From Beijerinckiaceae bacterium (GTDB lineage Bacteria > Pseudomonadota > Alphaproteobacteria > Rhizobiales > Beijerinckiaceae), in assembly GCA_021324915.1 (NCBI GenBank), contig JAJPIC010000004.1, positions 116,894-180,893 on the forward strand: a stretch of DNA of 64,000 nucleotides, given 5' to 3'. Shown in pieces: positions 38,246-48,820 of the stretch. Position 1 is the first letter of the stretch. Every line of letters begins with the position of its first letter. The translations under genes were made by a program, and so were the position numbers. Under the pieces are notes generated by a model, which saw nothing but the letters and a program-made list of their open reading frames with translations, did no database searches and had not been told where the DNA came from.

Positions 38246-38869
38246 TCAGGCTTGCGCGGCCGCGAGCTCAGCATCTTTGGCTTTGACACGCGCGACCGCA
38301 GGGCGCGCACCGATGCGCGCCGTGTAGGCAACGATGGCGGGCAGATCCGGAACGAGTTTCCAGCCGACCATATAGGCGAGCGACAAGCCCCAGAGGAGGT
38401 CGGCGGCCGAGAAGCGCTCGCCCAGGAGATACGGGCCTTGCTCGAGCTGTTTCGTCAGCGTGCCGAACATCGTTTCGAAATCGCCGTAGGGTGAGGCGCG
38501 CGGGGTCCCCGAGTCGCGCTTCAGCGCGCGATCCGTCATCGCCGGCTCGAAGCAACTTCCGTAGAAGGCCAGCCAGCGCAGATAGGGCCCGCGCTGCGGA
38601 TCGCCGATTTGAGGAGCGAGCCCCGCCACCGGGAAGAGATCGGCGAGATAGATGTAAATCGCGACTTGCTCGGTGATCAGCGACTCGCCGTGAACGATCG
38701 CCGGCACCTTGCCCATCGGATTGATGGCGAGATAGGCGGGCTGGCGCTGTTCGCCCTTATTCAGGTTGAGGACCCTGAGCTCATAGGGCGCGCCGAGCTC
38801 TTCGAGGAGGAGCAGAGTTCCGCCGGAACGCGCATTGGGGGCGTGATAGAAAATGATTTCGCTCGCCAT
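38246..38869 (-). CDS. Glutathione S-transferase family protein
   Basis: IIFYHAPNARSGGTLLLLEELGAPYELRVLNLNKGEQRQPAYLAINPMGKVPAIVHGESLITEQVAIYIYLADLFP. Confidence 0.9.
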   Translation of the reverse strand: MASEIIFYHAPNARSGGTLLLLEELGAPYELRVLNLNKGEQRQPAYLAINPMGKVPAIVHGESLITEQVAIYIYLADLFPVAGLAPQIGDPQRGPYLRWLAFYGSCFEPAMTDRALKRDSGTPRASPYGDFETMFGTLTKQLEQGPYLLGERFSAADLLWGLSLAYMVGWKLVPDLPAIVAYTARIGARPAVARVKAKDAELAAAQA

Positions 38870-39121
38870 GGCCTCGATTCCTCCTCGCTCTTGCGGATCT
38901 TTTTAGGATCGGGCGCAATTTTGTTCTTGTTATGTTCGTGGTTCTGCGATAAAGATTCCTCTGGGCCGAGCTTACGAAACTTTCATCTCCTCGAAATAGC
39001 GGCGTAAGTCATGCCGCGCCATTTTAGCGAAGAAGGATGCGCGCGCATCGTTCTCAAAGGTTTCGCGTTGTCCTGCTTGCCCATGCCAGGACTGACCCAT
39101 TTGGTTCACGGAGATGCTTAT

Positions 39122-40669
39122 ATGAATCAGCAGCTTCATTCCCAAAGCGAACAGGTTTCGCCGAAGGTTAAGCTCAAAAACCGTCGCTCGATCCGGGTCG
39201 TTCTGTTCGGCTCGGTGGCAGCCTTGGCCCTAGCCGGAGCTGTGGCCGGCAATGTTCGGGCGCCGTTTATGGCGCCGGCGCAAGCCGACACTCAGGCGGC
39301 CCTTCCCACAACCGCCTTCTCTTTTGCCGACGTCGTCGATCGCGTGCGCGGCGCTGTCGTTTCCATCAAGGTGAAGATGACGGATGCCAGTGACAGCGAA
39401 GATAGTTCGGACGTGCCGGGGCTTCAGCCTGGCGATCCGCTCTGGCGATTCTTCAAGAAATTCGGCGGGCAAGGCGACGCCACTCCCTTCGAATTCCACA
39501 ATGAAAAGCCGCATGTCACGCTTGCCCAGGGCTCGGGATTCATCATCAGCCCCGACGGCTATATCGTGACCAACGATCATGTCGTCGACAGCGCCACCGA
39601 AGTCACGGTGACGATGGATGACGGCAAGACCTATCAGGCGAAGGTCGTCGGCACAGACAAGAAGACCGATCTCGCGCTCGTCAAGGTGATGGATGCCAAG
39701 AGCAATTTTCCCTATGTCGGATTTTCCACGACGACGCCGCGCGTCGGCGACTGGGTCATTGCGGTCGGCAATCCCTTTGGTCTCGGCGGCACGGTGACGG
39801 CCGGCATCGTCTCCGCGCGCGGCCGCGACATCGGCTCGGGCCCCTATGACGACTACCTGCAGATCGATGCGCCGGTGAACCGGGGCAATTCCGGCGGACC
39901 GACCTTCAATCTTCAGGGCCAGGTGGTTGGCATCAACACGGCGATCTATTCGCCGTCGGGCGGCAGCGTGGGTATCGGGTTCGACATTCCGGCCGACGAG
40001 GCGCAGGGCGTCATCAATTCTCTGCGTCAACACGGGAAGGTGACGCGCGGCTGGATCGGCGTCGAAATTCAGCCCGTCACCGGCGATATTGCCGATAGCC
40101 TCGGGTTGAAGACGGACAAAGGCGCGCTCGTTGCCAATACGCAGCCGGATTCGCCTGCCGTGAAGGCCGGCATCAAGACCGGCGACGTCATCCTTGGCGT
40201 GAATGGCGAACCCGTCGAAGGACCGCGCGAGCTCGCTCGCAAGATCGCGGCTCTCGGTCCGAACTCCGATGCCAACCTGCTCGTCTGGCACGACGGTTCG
40301 GAAAAGACGGTCTCGGTGAAGCTCGGAACTCTGCCGAACGACCAGGAAGCCAAGAACGAGACCGGCCCGACCTCGCAGGGCGGAATGGACAGTTTCGGTC
40401 TCGCCCTTGCGCCGGCCGATTCGGTCCCCGGTGCGGGCAAGCAGGGTGTCGTGGTCACTGACGTAGATCCGAGCGGCGTTGCGGCGCAAAAAGGACTGAA
40501 GGTCGGCGACGTAATCCTCGAAGCCGGCGGCAAGACAGTCAGCCAGCCGAACGACGTCACCGACGTCATCAACCAGGCCAAGAAGGAGGGTCACAAGGCC
40601 GTGCTTCTGCGCGTCAAGAGCGGTGACGAAACCCATTTTGTGGCTTTGGCGGTCAACCCGGCGTCCTGA
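39122..40669 (+). CDS. Do/DegP family serine endoprotease
   Basis: GSGFIISPDGYIVTNDHVVD, DLALVKV, APVNRGNSGGPTFNLQGQVVGINTAI, two PDZ domains. Confidence 0.94.
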   Translation: MNQQLHSQSEQVSPKVKLKNRRSIRVVLFGSVAALALAGAVAGNVRAPFMAPAQADTQAALPTTAFSFADVVDRVRGAVVSIKVKMTDASDSEDSSDVPGLQPGDPLWRFFKKFGGQGDATPFEFHNEKPHVTLAQGSGFIISPDGYIVTNDHVVDSATEVTVTMDDGKTYQAKVVGTDKKTDLALVKVMDAKSNFPYVGFSTTTPRVGDWVIAVGNPFGLGGTVTAGIVSARGRDIGSGPYDDYLQIDAPVNRGNSGGPTFNLQGQVVGINTAIYSPSGGSVGIGFDIPADEAQGVINSLRQHGKVTRGWIGVEIQPVTGDIADSLGLKTDKGALVANTQPDSPAVKAGIKTGDVILGVNGEPVEGPRELARKIAALGPNSDANLLVWHDGSEKTVSVKLGTLPNDQEAKNETGPTSQGGMDSFGLALAPADSVPGAGKQGVVVTDVDPSGVAAQKGLKVGDVILEAGGKTVSQPNDVTDVINQAKKEGHKAVLLRVKSGDETHFVALAVNPAS

Positions 40670-40756
40670 CGCCGAGGGCTCCGGAACCACGGTGATCTTT
40701 CTCCTCTCCGCCAGGCGTCGCATTTGCCCCCCGTCTGCGGCGCCGGTCTAAGGAGA

Positions 40757-40798
40757 CGGCAGGTCAGGGAGCTCCCGCTCCCGGCCTGCCGTTTTTTT
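40757..40798 (+). terminator. Strong Rho-independent terminator after the DegP-like gene
   Basis: CGGCAGG...GGGAGC-TCCC-GCTCCC...CCTGCCG followed by TTTTTTT. Confidence 0.9.
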
Positions 40799-40821
40799 AA
40801 GGGACGGCTTATATGTCTTCC

Positions 40822-41505
40822 ATGCGGATTCTCGTCATAGAAGATGATCAAGAGGCGGCCCTTTATCTCGTCAAAGCTCTGCGCGAGGCAGGCCATGTCG
40901 CCGATCATGCCGCCGACGGACTCCAGGGCTACGACAAGGCGCGCGAGGGCAGCTATGACGTTCTCGTCGTCGACCGCATGTTGCCGAAGCTCGACGGATT
41001 ATCCCTGATCGGCGGCTTGCGCGTGCAAAAGATCGACACGCCCGTGCTGATCCTCTCCGCGCTCGGCCAAGTCGATGACCGGGTCAAGGGCCTGCGCGCC
41101 GGCGGCGACGACTACCTTTCCAAGCCTTTTGCTTTTTCCGAACTTTTGGCGCGCGTCGAGGTGCTCGCCAGGCGCAAGTCGTCCGGCACCGGCGAAGAGA
41201 CGGTCTATCGCGTCGGCGGCCTCGAGCTTGATCGCCTCTCGCACAAGCTCACGCGCAACGGCAAGGAAATCATCCTTCAGCCGCGCGAATTCCGCCTGCT
41301 GGAATATTTGATGAAACATGCCGGGCAGGTCGTCACCCGCACCATGCTCCTCGAGAACGTCTGGGATTATCATTTCGATCCGCAGACCAATGTGATCGAT
41401 GTTCATATCTCGCGGCTTCGCGCGAAGATCGACAAAGGCTTCGAGCCGCAGCTTCTGCAGACGATCCGCGGTGCCGGGTACATGATCCGTGACGGCCATC
41501 GCTAA
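40822..41505 (+). CDS. OmpR-family response regulator
   Basis: MRILVIEDDQEAALYLVKALREAGHVADHAADGLQGYDKAREGSYDVLVVDRMLPKLDG; winged-helix C-term. Confidence 0.94.
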   Translation: MRILVIEDDQEAALYLVKALREAGHVADHAADGLQGYDKAREGSYDVLVVDRMLPKLDGLSLIGGLRVQKIDTPVLILSALGQVDDRVKGLRAGGDDYLSKPFAFSELLARVEVLARRKSSGTGEETVYRVGGLELDRLSHKLTRNGKEIILQPREFRLLEYLMKHAGQVVTRTMLLENVWDYHFDPQTNVIDVHISRLRAKIDKGFEPQLLQTIRGAGYMIRDGHR

Positions 41506-42949
41506 ACTCCTCCGCTCGACGGCGTTCAAGATTTCGGCCGCTTATCTCGTCGTGGCTGCGATCGGCGCCGGCCTCGTGCTCGCCCGCGCCGGCTGGCACG
41601 TCGAACAGCTGATGGATGCGCAGATTGCGCGCACCGTTAACAGCGATGTCGTCGACCTGGTCGACCAGTATCAGGATGGAGGCATCACGCAGCTCGTCCA
41701 AGCCGTTCAACACAGGTCCGAACAGCCGGGCGCTGGCCTATATCTTCTGACTACGCACGCCGGAGAGCCGATTGCCGGCAATATAGCGCGCTTGCCGCCC
41801 GGTGTGCTTGCCGAGCCGGGTCTCGTCGAGACCGACTATTTGCGCGACGGCGAGACGAGCGGCAGGCACCGTGCACTGGCGCGGATCGTCGCTCTGACCG
41901 GCGGCTTTCGTCTCCTCGTCGGGCACGACATCGACGAGGCGCTGCGGCTACGCCGTATCTTCGCGGGCGCGCTCGTCACCTCGCTCATCTGGCTGGTCAT
42001 CATCGGCACGGTCGGCGGGCTCTGGATCGCGCGCCACGTGCTGCGCCGGGTCGATGCGATCACTGCGAAATCGAAGACGATTGTCGCAGGCGACCTTTCC
42101 GGCCGTCTGCCGCTTGCCGGCACCGGGGACGAGCTCGACAGGCTCGTGATGAATCTCAATTCGATGTTGGACCGGATCTCGGTCCTCCTGACCGGGATCC
42201 ACGAGGTGTCGGACAATATCGCGCATGATTTGAAAACGCCATTGACGCGGTTGCGCAGCCGTGCCGAACAGGCCCTGCAATTTGCGAATTCTCCGGAAGA
42301 TTACAGGCAGGCGCTAGAGAAAGTCATCGAGGAATCCGACGCGCTGATCCGCGTTTTCGACGCGCTCTTGATGATCGCGCGGGCGGAGGCCGACGCCGGG
42401 CCGGAAGGCATGGTCGATTTCGATGTCGGCGGCGTCGCGCGCGATGTCGGCGAGCTCTACGAGCCTTTGGCGGAAGAACGCGGGGTCGCTCTCTCGCTCG
42501 ATATCGAGCCGGCGCTCATTCTCCACGGCAGCCGCGAGCTCATCGGTCAAGCGCTCGCCAATCTCGTCGATAATGCATTCAAATACGGCGCATTGGATGC
42601 CGGCGAGAGACAGGCCGAGGTGGTTCTGGCCGCCAAGCGCCTGGGCAAAATGATCGAAATCAGCGTTGCCGATCGCGGTCCCGGCATTGCGCCTGCCGAT
42701 CATGCGCGCGTGCAGGAACGTTTCGTGCGGCTCGAAAATTCTCGTTCGCGGCCGGGCTCCGGGCTCGGGCTTTCGCTTGCGAGCGCGGTAGCGCGCCTCC
42801 ACAAGGGCACATTGCGTTTCGAGGACAATCATCCCGGTCTCAGGGCGGTGCTCGCTTTGCCGTCGGCAGCGACGCAACCGCCGAAACTTGCGCCGCCTGT
42901 AAAGCCCGCGGCGGTCCTGCAGGAGAATCATGCCGGCAGCGCTTCATGA
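41489..42949 (+). CDS. HAMP sensor histidine kinase
   Basis: DNIAHDLKTPLTRLRSRAEQAL (H-box), NLVDNAFKYG, GSGLGLSLASAVARLHKGTL. Confidence 0.94.
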   Translation: MTAIAKLLRSTAFKISAAYLVVAAIGAGLVLARAGWHVEQLMDAQIARTVNSDVVDLVDQYQDGGITQLVQAVQHRSEQPGAGLYLLTTHAGEPIAGNIARLPPGVLAEPGLVETDYLRDGETSGRHRALARIVALTGGFRLLVGHDIDEALRLRRIFAGALVTSLIWLVIIGTVGGLWIARHVLRRVDAITAKSKTIVAGDLSGRLPLAGTGDELDRLVMNLNSMLDRISVLLTGIHEVSDNIAHDLKTPLTRLRSRAEQALQFANSPEDYRQALEKVIEESDALIRVFDALLMIARAEADAGPEGMVDFDVGGVARDVGELYEPLAEERGVALSLDIEPALILHGSRELIGQALANLVDNAFKYGALDAGERQAEVVLAAKRLGKMIEISVADRGPGIAPADHARVQERFVRLENSRSRPGSGLGLSLASAVARLHKGTLRFEDNHPGLRAVLALPSAATQPPKLAPPVKPAAVLQENHAGSAS

Positions 42950-45815
42950 GCTTTTCCGCACCGCGCCGCAGCTTGCCGACAGAGGCAGGGCGCAAGCGCG
43001 CTTTTCCGACTTCGTGCTCAGCAACGCCGAGCTGTCGCAGCTCGGTTCGGCAACGCAAGCACTGGTTCTGGCGATTGCCGATCATTCGCCTTACTTGTGG
43101 GAGCTGATCAAGGCCGACGCGCGACGGCTGCAGTGCCTCATCAATACGCCGCCGCAAGAAACCCTCGATCACCTGCTCGCGAGGCTCGCCTCTGCTGCCG
43201 ACACGGCGGGTTCCGAGGCAGAATTGATGCGCGTTCTTCGGCGTGCCAAGCAGGAAGTCGCGCTGCTCGTCGCGCTTTGCGATCTCGGCGGCGTCTGGTC
43301 GACCGAGAAAGTGATGGAAGCGCTGACCGCCAGCGCCGACCAATTCGTCACGAGCGCTTTGAATTTCATTCTGCGCGAAGCTTCCGCAAAGCTGCAAGTT
43401 CCCGCCGATCACGAATGCGGAGTAGTCGTTCTAGCGCTCGGCAAGCATGGCGGGCGTGAATTGAATTATTCAAGCGACACCGATCTCATCGTTCTATTCG
43501 ATCCGGAAAGTCCGGCTGCGAGGCGCGTCGGCGAGCCTGCGCTCTTCTTCGTGCGGATCACGCAACGGCTCGTCAAGATTTTGCAGGAGCGCACCGCGGA
43601 CGGCTATGTCCTGCGCGTCGATCTGAGACTGCGACCCGATCCGGGTTCGACGGCTGCCGCCATCTCTCTGCCTGCCGCCTTCTTTTATTATGAATCCTTC
43701 GGTCAGAACTGGGAGCGCGCGGCCTTGATCAAGGCGCGGCCGATTGCGGGCGAGCGTTCGCTCGGCGATGCTTTTATCGCGCAACTGACGCCCTTCATTT
43801 GGCGCCGCTATTTCGATTATGCGGCGATCGCCGACATTCATGCGATGAAGCGCCAGATTCATGCAGTGCGCGGGCATGAGGAGATTGCGATCGCCGGTCA
43901 CGACCTCAAATTGGGCCGCGGCGGCATCCGCGAAATCGAATTTTTCGTCCAAACCCAGCAGTTGATCTTCGGCGGCAAACGCCCGCTTCTGCGCGGTGCA
44001 CGCACGCTCTCAATGCTCGCCGAGCTCGAGCGCGAGGATTTGATCAGCCGGCAGGCGCGTGAGGATCTCGAGCGCGCTTATCTTTTCCTGCGCGAGACCG
44101 AACATCGGCTCCAGATGATCGGGGATCAGCAGACGCAGAAATTGCCGGCCGACCTCGACGAGCTTGCGCGTTTCGCGAGGTTCTGCGGCTATGGCGATCT
44201 TCCGTCTTTTGCTGAAGACGTTCGCGGACATCTGACGCGCGTCGCCGAACATTACGCACGTCTTTTCGAGACCTCGCCGGGGCTTTCGAGCGGGACCGGC
44301 AGCCTCGTCTTCACCGGAGTGGCAGACGATCCCGAGACTCTCGAGACCTTGGCGCAGCTCGGTTTCGCTCATCCGGCGCAGGTCGCCGAAACAGTGCGCG
44401 GCTGGCATTTCGGCCGGCGTTCCGCCGTGCATTCGGAGCGAGCGCGCGAAGTTCTGACCGAGCTGATGCCGGCGCTGCTCGAAGCCTTTGCCCAATCCGC
44501 CGATCCCGACGCGGCGGTTGCCGCTTTTGACCAGGCGCTGGCCCGCATGAAGGCCGCGGTCGAGCTCCTGTCGATCTTGAAATCGAATGCGGAATTGCGC
44601 AGGCTCTTCGCCGATATATTGGGGAGCGCGCCGCGGCTCGCCGAAATCGTCATCCGCCGCCCTCACGTGCTCGACGCGGCGTTCGACCGAAATCTGATGG
44701 CGGCTCCTCTCGGCGAAGCGGATTTCGATGCGCGCCTCGCCACAGTGCTGACACCTCCCGCCGCAGTCGAAGACGTGCTCGACCGTCTGCGCGATTTCGC
44801 CCAGGAAGAATCCTTCTTGATCGGCTTGCGTCTTTTGACGGGCATGATCACGCCGATTGGCGCGGGCGAAGCCTATTCCGCTTTGGCCGCAAGCATTGTG
44901 CGCGCCTGCCTCGAGCACGTGAGCGAAGATTTCGCCGCGCGCTTCGGCAAAGTGCGTGGCGGACGCTGCGTCGTCCTCGCGCTCGGCAAGCTCGGCTCAC
45001 GCGAAATGACCGCGGCTTCGGATCTCGATCTGATCCTCATTTACGATTTCGATCCCGAGCATCCGGAATCTGATGGCGCGGAGGCGCTGCATGCAATCCG
45101 CTATTATGCACGCCTGTCGCAACGGCTCATCTCAGGACTGACCGTCGCGACACGGCGAGGCCTCCTCTATCAGGTCGATATGCGGCTGCGTCCCTCCGGC
45201 CGGCAAGGTCCGCTTGCGACGCAGTTCAGGAGTTTTGCGGATTATCAGGCAAAGGAAGCAGAGACCTGGGAACATATGGCGCTCGTTCGGGCGCGGGTGA
45301 TTGCGGGCGATGCTTCGTTACGCGCCGAAGTCGAGGCCACGCGCGACGAAATTCTCGCCCGGCCGCGTTCCGCATCGCTGCGCGTGGACGTTGCCGGCAT
45401 GCGCGCGCTCATCGCGCGGGAGAAGGGCGAAGACGATCTCTTCGATTTGAAATACGCTGCGGGCGGCCTGATCGACATCGATTTCCTGGCGCAATTTCTC
45501 TGTCTGCGCCATGCCCACGAGAATCGGGAGATGATCGATGTCGCGCCCGCATCCCTCATCGCGAAAGCGGGCGAGCTCGGCTATCTCGCACCCGAACAGG
45601 CCGATGAACTCATAGCTGCGCACCGGCTCTATTCCAACGTGACGCAGGTTCTGCGTACGATCCTCAACCCGAACCAGCCGCTCGCTCAAGCGAGCGAGAC
45701 AGTCAAGCGGCGGCTTGCGGCAGCGGCCGACCTGCCGGGCTTTGCTCAACTGACTGCGCAACTTGCCGAGACCGGCGCAAACGTTCGCGCGATCTTCAGA
45801 GAAATTGTCGGATAG
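42930..45815 (+). CDS. glnE: Bifunctional glutamine synthetase adenylyltransferase/adenylyl-removing enzyme
   Basis: LGKHGGRELNYSSDTDLIVLFD and LGKLGSREMTAASDLDLILIYD (two nucleotidyltransferase domains). Confidence 0.96.
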   Translation: MPAALHELFRTAPQLADRGRAQARFSDFVLSNAELSQLGSATQALVLAIADHSPYLWELIKADARRLQCLINTPPQETLDHLLARLASAADTAGSEAELMRVLRRAKQEVALLVALCDLGGVWSTEKVMEALTASADQFVTSALNFILREASAKLQVPADHECGVVVLALGKHGGRELNYSSDTDLIVLFDPESPAARRVGEPALFFVRITQRLVKILQERTADGYVLRVDLRLRPDPGSTAAAISLPAAFFYYESFGQNWERAALIKARPIAGERSLGDAFIAQLTPFIWRRYFDYAAIADIHAMKRQIHAVRGHEEIAIAGHDLKLGRGGIREIEFFVQTQQLIFGGKRPLLRGARTLSMLAELEREDLISRQAREDLERAYLFLRETEHRLQMIGDQQTQKLPADLDELARFARFCGYGDLPSFAEDVRGHLTRVAEHYARLFETSPGLSSGTGSLVFTGVADDPETLETLAQLGFAHPAQVAETVRGWHFGRRSAVHSERAREVLTELMPALLEAFAQSADPDAAVAAFDQALARMKAAVELLSILKSNAELRRLFADILGSAPRLAEIVIRRPHVLDAAFDRNLMAAPLGEADFDARLATVLTPPAAVEDVLDRLRDFAQEESFLIGLRLLTGMITPIGAGEAYSALAASIVRACLEHVSEDFAARFGKVRGGRCVVLALGKLGSREMTAASDLDLILIYDFDPEHPESDGAEALHAIRYYARLSQRLISGLTVATRRGLLYQVDMRLRPSGRQGPLATQFRSFADYQAKEAETWEHMALVRARVIAGDASLRAEVEATRDEILARPRSASLRVDVAGMRALIAREKGEDDLFDLKYAAGGLIDIDFLAQFLCLRHAHENREMIDVAPASLIAKAGELGYLAPEQADELIAAHRLYSNVTQVLRTILNPNQPLAQASETVKRRLAAAADLPGFAQLTAQLAETGANVRAIFREIVG

Positions 45816-45826
45816 ACAAGAGGCAG

Positions 45827-48163
45827 CTAGTTCGCCGTCGCGCGCTCGAGCCTTCTCTGCGGCGCGTCGCCCAGCGCTTTGGACTGCGGATTTGCCTCCT
45901 CGATCGGCAAATGGACCAGCACGACGGTGCCGCCGCCGAGCCGCGAGCGGATCCGCATTGTGCCGCCGTGAAGATCGACGAGCGAGCGCGCGATCGCAAG
46001 CCCGAGGCCGGAGCCCTTCATGCCATTGTCCAGCACGCCCGTCCATTGTTCGAACGGCCGGCCGAGCCGGGGCAGGGCCGCAGGCGGGATGCCGACGCCC
46101 GAATCCTCGACATAAATGTTGACCGCCCCGTAGAGACGGCGCGTGCGCACGTTGACGCGACCCTTTGCAGGCGTGAACTTCACGGCGTTGCGCAGCAAAG
46201 TCGCGACAATCCGCTCGAGCGCCGCGCGGTCGGCAACGAGAGTCGTGTCCTGAACCTTCGTTGCAATGGCAATTTCCTTTTCGCGCGCAGCCGGCGCGAT
46301 CGTCTCGATCACGCTATCGATGACAGGTTCGAGGGAAAGCTCCTTCTTTTCCAAGCGGACGCGGCCGGCTTCGAGCCGCGACATGTCGAGCACATCGGAA
46401 ATGACGCCGAGCAGATAGCGGCCGCTCGCTCTTATGTCCTTGCTGTAGTCGAGATAGCGCGGCGAGCCGAGGGCGCCGAAGGTTTCAGCGATCATCATCT
46501 CGGAAAACCCGATGATGGCGTTGAGCGGCGTGCGCAATTCGTGGCTCATATTGGCGAGGAATTCGGATTTGGCCTGATTGGCGGTCTCCGCCTCGGCTTT
46601 TTGCTCGAGATATTTCTCGGCGAGCTCGGCGAGCTGCTGCGCCTGCCGCTCCAAGATCTGCCGCGATTTGCGCAGGTCGGCGACGGTGGCCATGAGCCGG
46701 CGCTCCGAATCCATGAGTTGTTCTTCGTGCCGCTTCAGCGCGGTAATGTCGGTGCCGACCGAGACATAGCCGCCGTCCTTGGTGCGGCGCTCGTTGATCT
46801 GCAACCAGCGTCCGTCGGCAAGGCGCGCTTCGTAGGTCTTGGCGCCCGCGACCGGCCGTTCGCCGAGCGTAATCTGCGACTGGATGACCGGCGGCGTGCC
46901 CTTTGCCATGACTTCGCGATAAGTGAGACCGGCGGCGATTGCGTCGTTCGGCAGGTTGTGCAGCTTCTGGAACTTGGAATTGCACATCACGAGGCGGTTG
47001 TCGCTGTCCCAAAGGACGAATGCTTCGGAGACGGTCTCGAGCGCGTCGCGCAGCCGCATATCGGCGGTCGCCGTCTGCTCGGCGAGGAGCTTCTGTTCGG
47101 AAATATCGATGGCAATCCCGACGAGATGCGGGCTCTTCACTCCCTCTTCGTGCACAAGCTCGGCGCGCGCCCGCAGCCAGATCCATTCGCCCGAGGCATT
47201 GCGGATCCGGAACGTATGATCGATCGCGTTGGTTCGCGAGTCCGCGACCATCTCGGCCATTTGCGCGAGATCGCCGTCGTGGGGATGGAGCAGCGCATTG
47301 ATCTCGCCGAAGGAGAGGAAATTTCTCTCCGGCCGCATGCCGAGGATTTCGTACATGGAATCCGACCAATAGATCCGGCCGCGCGAAAGATCCCAGTCCC
47401 AAAGTCCGCAGCGGCCCCGATTGAGTGCGGTGTCGATACGCTCCCCGATGCGCCGGCAAGCCTGATCGGCATTGCGCGTGCGCGCCGCCTGCCAGATGTA
47501 GGCGAAGGCGACCGAGAACAGAACGACGATAGTCGCAACGAGAGCGATTGCCGCGCGCAATGCATTGCTGCGCCAGACCGCAAGCACCGATCCGATAGGT
47601 TGAATGAAAGCGATCTGCCCCGCATTGAAATCGCGGACTGTCGCGAGCGCATCGGTCCCATCCGGCAGGGCGAGGCGCAAGACTCCCGCCTTTTCGGCAA
47701 AGATCGTGAGCGGCTGCGAAGCGCCCAGCCGATCGGTCAACGTACCCCCGACACCGAGCTCCGGCGGATAGGCGGCGACAATTGTGCCCCTGTCGTTGGT
47801 CAACAGCACGTGTTGGCCGCCCGACAAGGCATGATCGGGCAGAGATTGGATCAGCATACGCGCCGGATCAGGGTTGCCGGACCTGTCGGTGACGGTCGCA
47901 AAATCGCCCGTCGTCGCCGCAGCGAGCAATCCGAGTTGCAGGGTCGCATCGGCGATCGCCCGGTCGTGCGCATCGCGCATCAATAATCCCGTAAAGGCGG
48001 TCAGTGCGACGATAAACACGCAGATCAAGGCCGGAACGGCGTGATGAAGCCAAGGTCCGAAGGCCAGGTGAGTTTGTTGGAGCGTGCGCTTCTTAGACGA
48101 CTCGGTTACTTGTCGCGCCGAATTCGCGCGCACAAAAGTATCCGCCGCATCCGCACGGATCAT
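45827..48163 (-). CDS. PAS-domain hybrid-type membrane sensor histidine kinase
   Basis: PAS domains, FLANMSHELRTPLNAIIGFSEMM (HisKA), MKGSGLGLAIARSLVDLHGGTM (HATPase). Confidence 0.92.
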   Translation of the reverse strand: MIRADAADTFVRANSARQVTESSKKRTLQQTHLAFGPWLHHAVPALICVFIVALTAFTGLLMRDAHDRAIADATLQLGLLAAATTGDFATVTDRSGNPDPARMLIQSLPDHALSGGQHVLLTNDRGTIVAAYPPELGVGGTLTDRLGASQPLTIFAEKAGVLRLALPDGTDALATVRDFNAGQIAFIQPIGSVLAVWRSNALRAAIALVATIVVLFSVAFAYIWQAARTRNADQACRRIGERIDTALNRGRCGLWDWDLSRGRIYWSDSMYEILGMRPERNFLSFGEINALLHPHDGDLAQMAEMVADSRTNAIDHTFRIRNASGEWIWLRARAELVHEEGVKSPHLVGIAIDISEQKLLAEQTATADMRLRDALETVSEAFVLWDSDNRLVMCNSKFQKLHNLPNDAIAAGLTYREVMAKGTPPVIQSQITLGERPVAGAKTYEARLADGRWLQINERRTKDGGYVSVGTDITALKRHEEQLMDSERRLMATVADLRKSRQILERQAQQLAELAEKYLEQKAEAETANQAKSEFLANMSHELRTPLNAIIGFSEMMIAETFGALGSPRYLDYSKDIRASGRYLLGVISDVLDMSRLEAGRVRLEKKELSLEPVIDSVIETIAPAAREKEIAIATKVQDTTLVADRAALERIVATLLRNAVKFTPAKGRVNVRTRRLYGAVNIYVEDSGVGIPPAALPRLGRPFEQWTGVLDNGMKGSGLGLAIARSLVDLHGGTMRIRSRLGGGTVVLVHLPIEEANPQSKALGDAPQRRLERATAN

Positions 48164-48820
48164 CGGTGAGCCCCCTCGAGACCGATCCGGAACGACGTGC
48201 CGCATCTTTCCGAATCATAGCCATCTGAATCCGAGCTCGACGATTTGTCCAGAAGTTTATGAATGTTGAAAAGAAAATTGATCAGCGAAGTTTTTTCGCC
48301 GGTCGAGAGCGGTTCGCCGGGACGCCCTGTGCGCTGTAAAGCGCGCACGGCGTTGAGGCAGGGCCGGGGCGATCAACCGTCCCATTTTGATACGCGTAAG
48401 TTCGTCGAACGGCTCGAACTGCACCGGGGCTGCTTGGCCGCGAAGCAGATGCGATGCGCTTGTCCACCCACCATGGATCCCGGCTCCCGATCTCAGCGGA
48501 ACGCGCGGAACCCGTTTCTCGGCAAAGCGGTTTTTCACGGGCCTAAGCGTCGAGTACGGATGGAGACCGCGATGTCCAAGATAGGTCATGCCAAAAAGGA
48601 GCGGGATCGCGCGGGAGCGCGCGTCACGCCGCGCGATGCTCAAAAGGGTGGCCAAGGCGCCCTGAGTAAAAGACATCCCGAAAGGCAGCTCGAGAAGAGC
48701 TCCGGGTTTGCATCAGCGGACGAGCAGGGACATGGGGTCTGCTCCAAGGAGCGTTGATGCGCTCTCTCAGCTCGCTCGGCCCTCGTGAGTGGGGCGCGGC
48801 CGGCGCAAAGGGACCGGCGG

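Noticed and set aside
45911-47986. 691-aa plus-strand ORF
   Set aside because: Antisense to the PAS histidine kinase, whose motifs are unambiguous.
48189-48214. GGAAC-N17-CGAA near the histidine kinase 5' end
   Set aside because: -10 deviates from CGTT and there is no credible plus-strand gene downstream.
48257-48757. ORFs on both strands in the gap between the histidine kinase and pepN (e.g. 48263..48757 +, 48257..48676 -)
   Set aside because: Low-complexity R/A/G-rich translations, mutually overlapping, no domain or convincing RBS; treated as non-coding.
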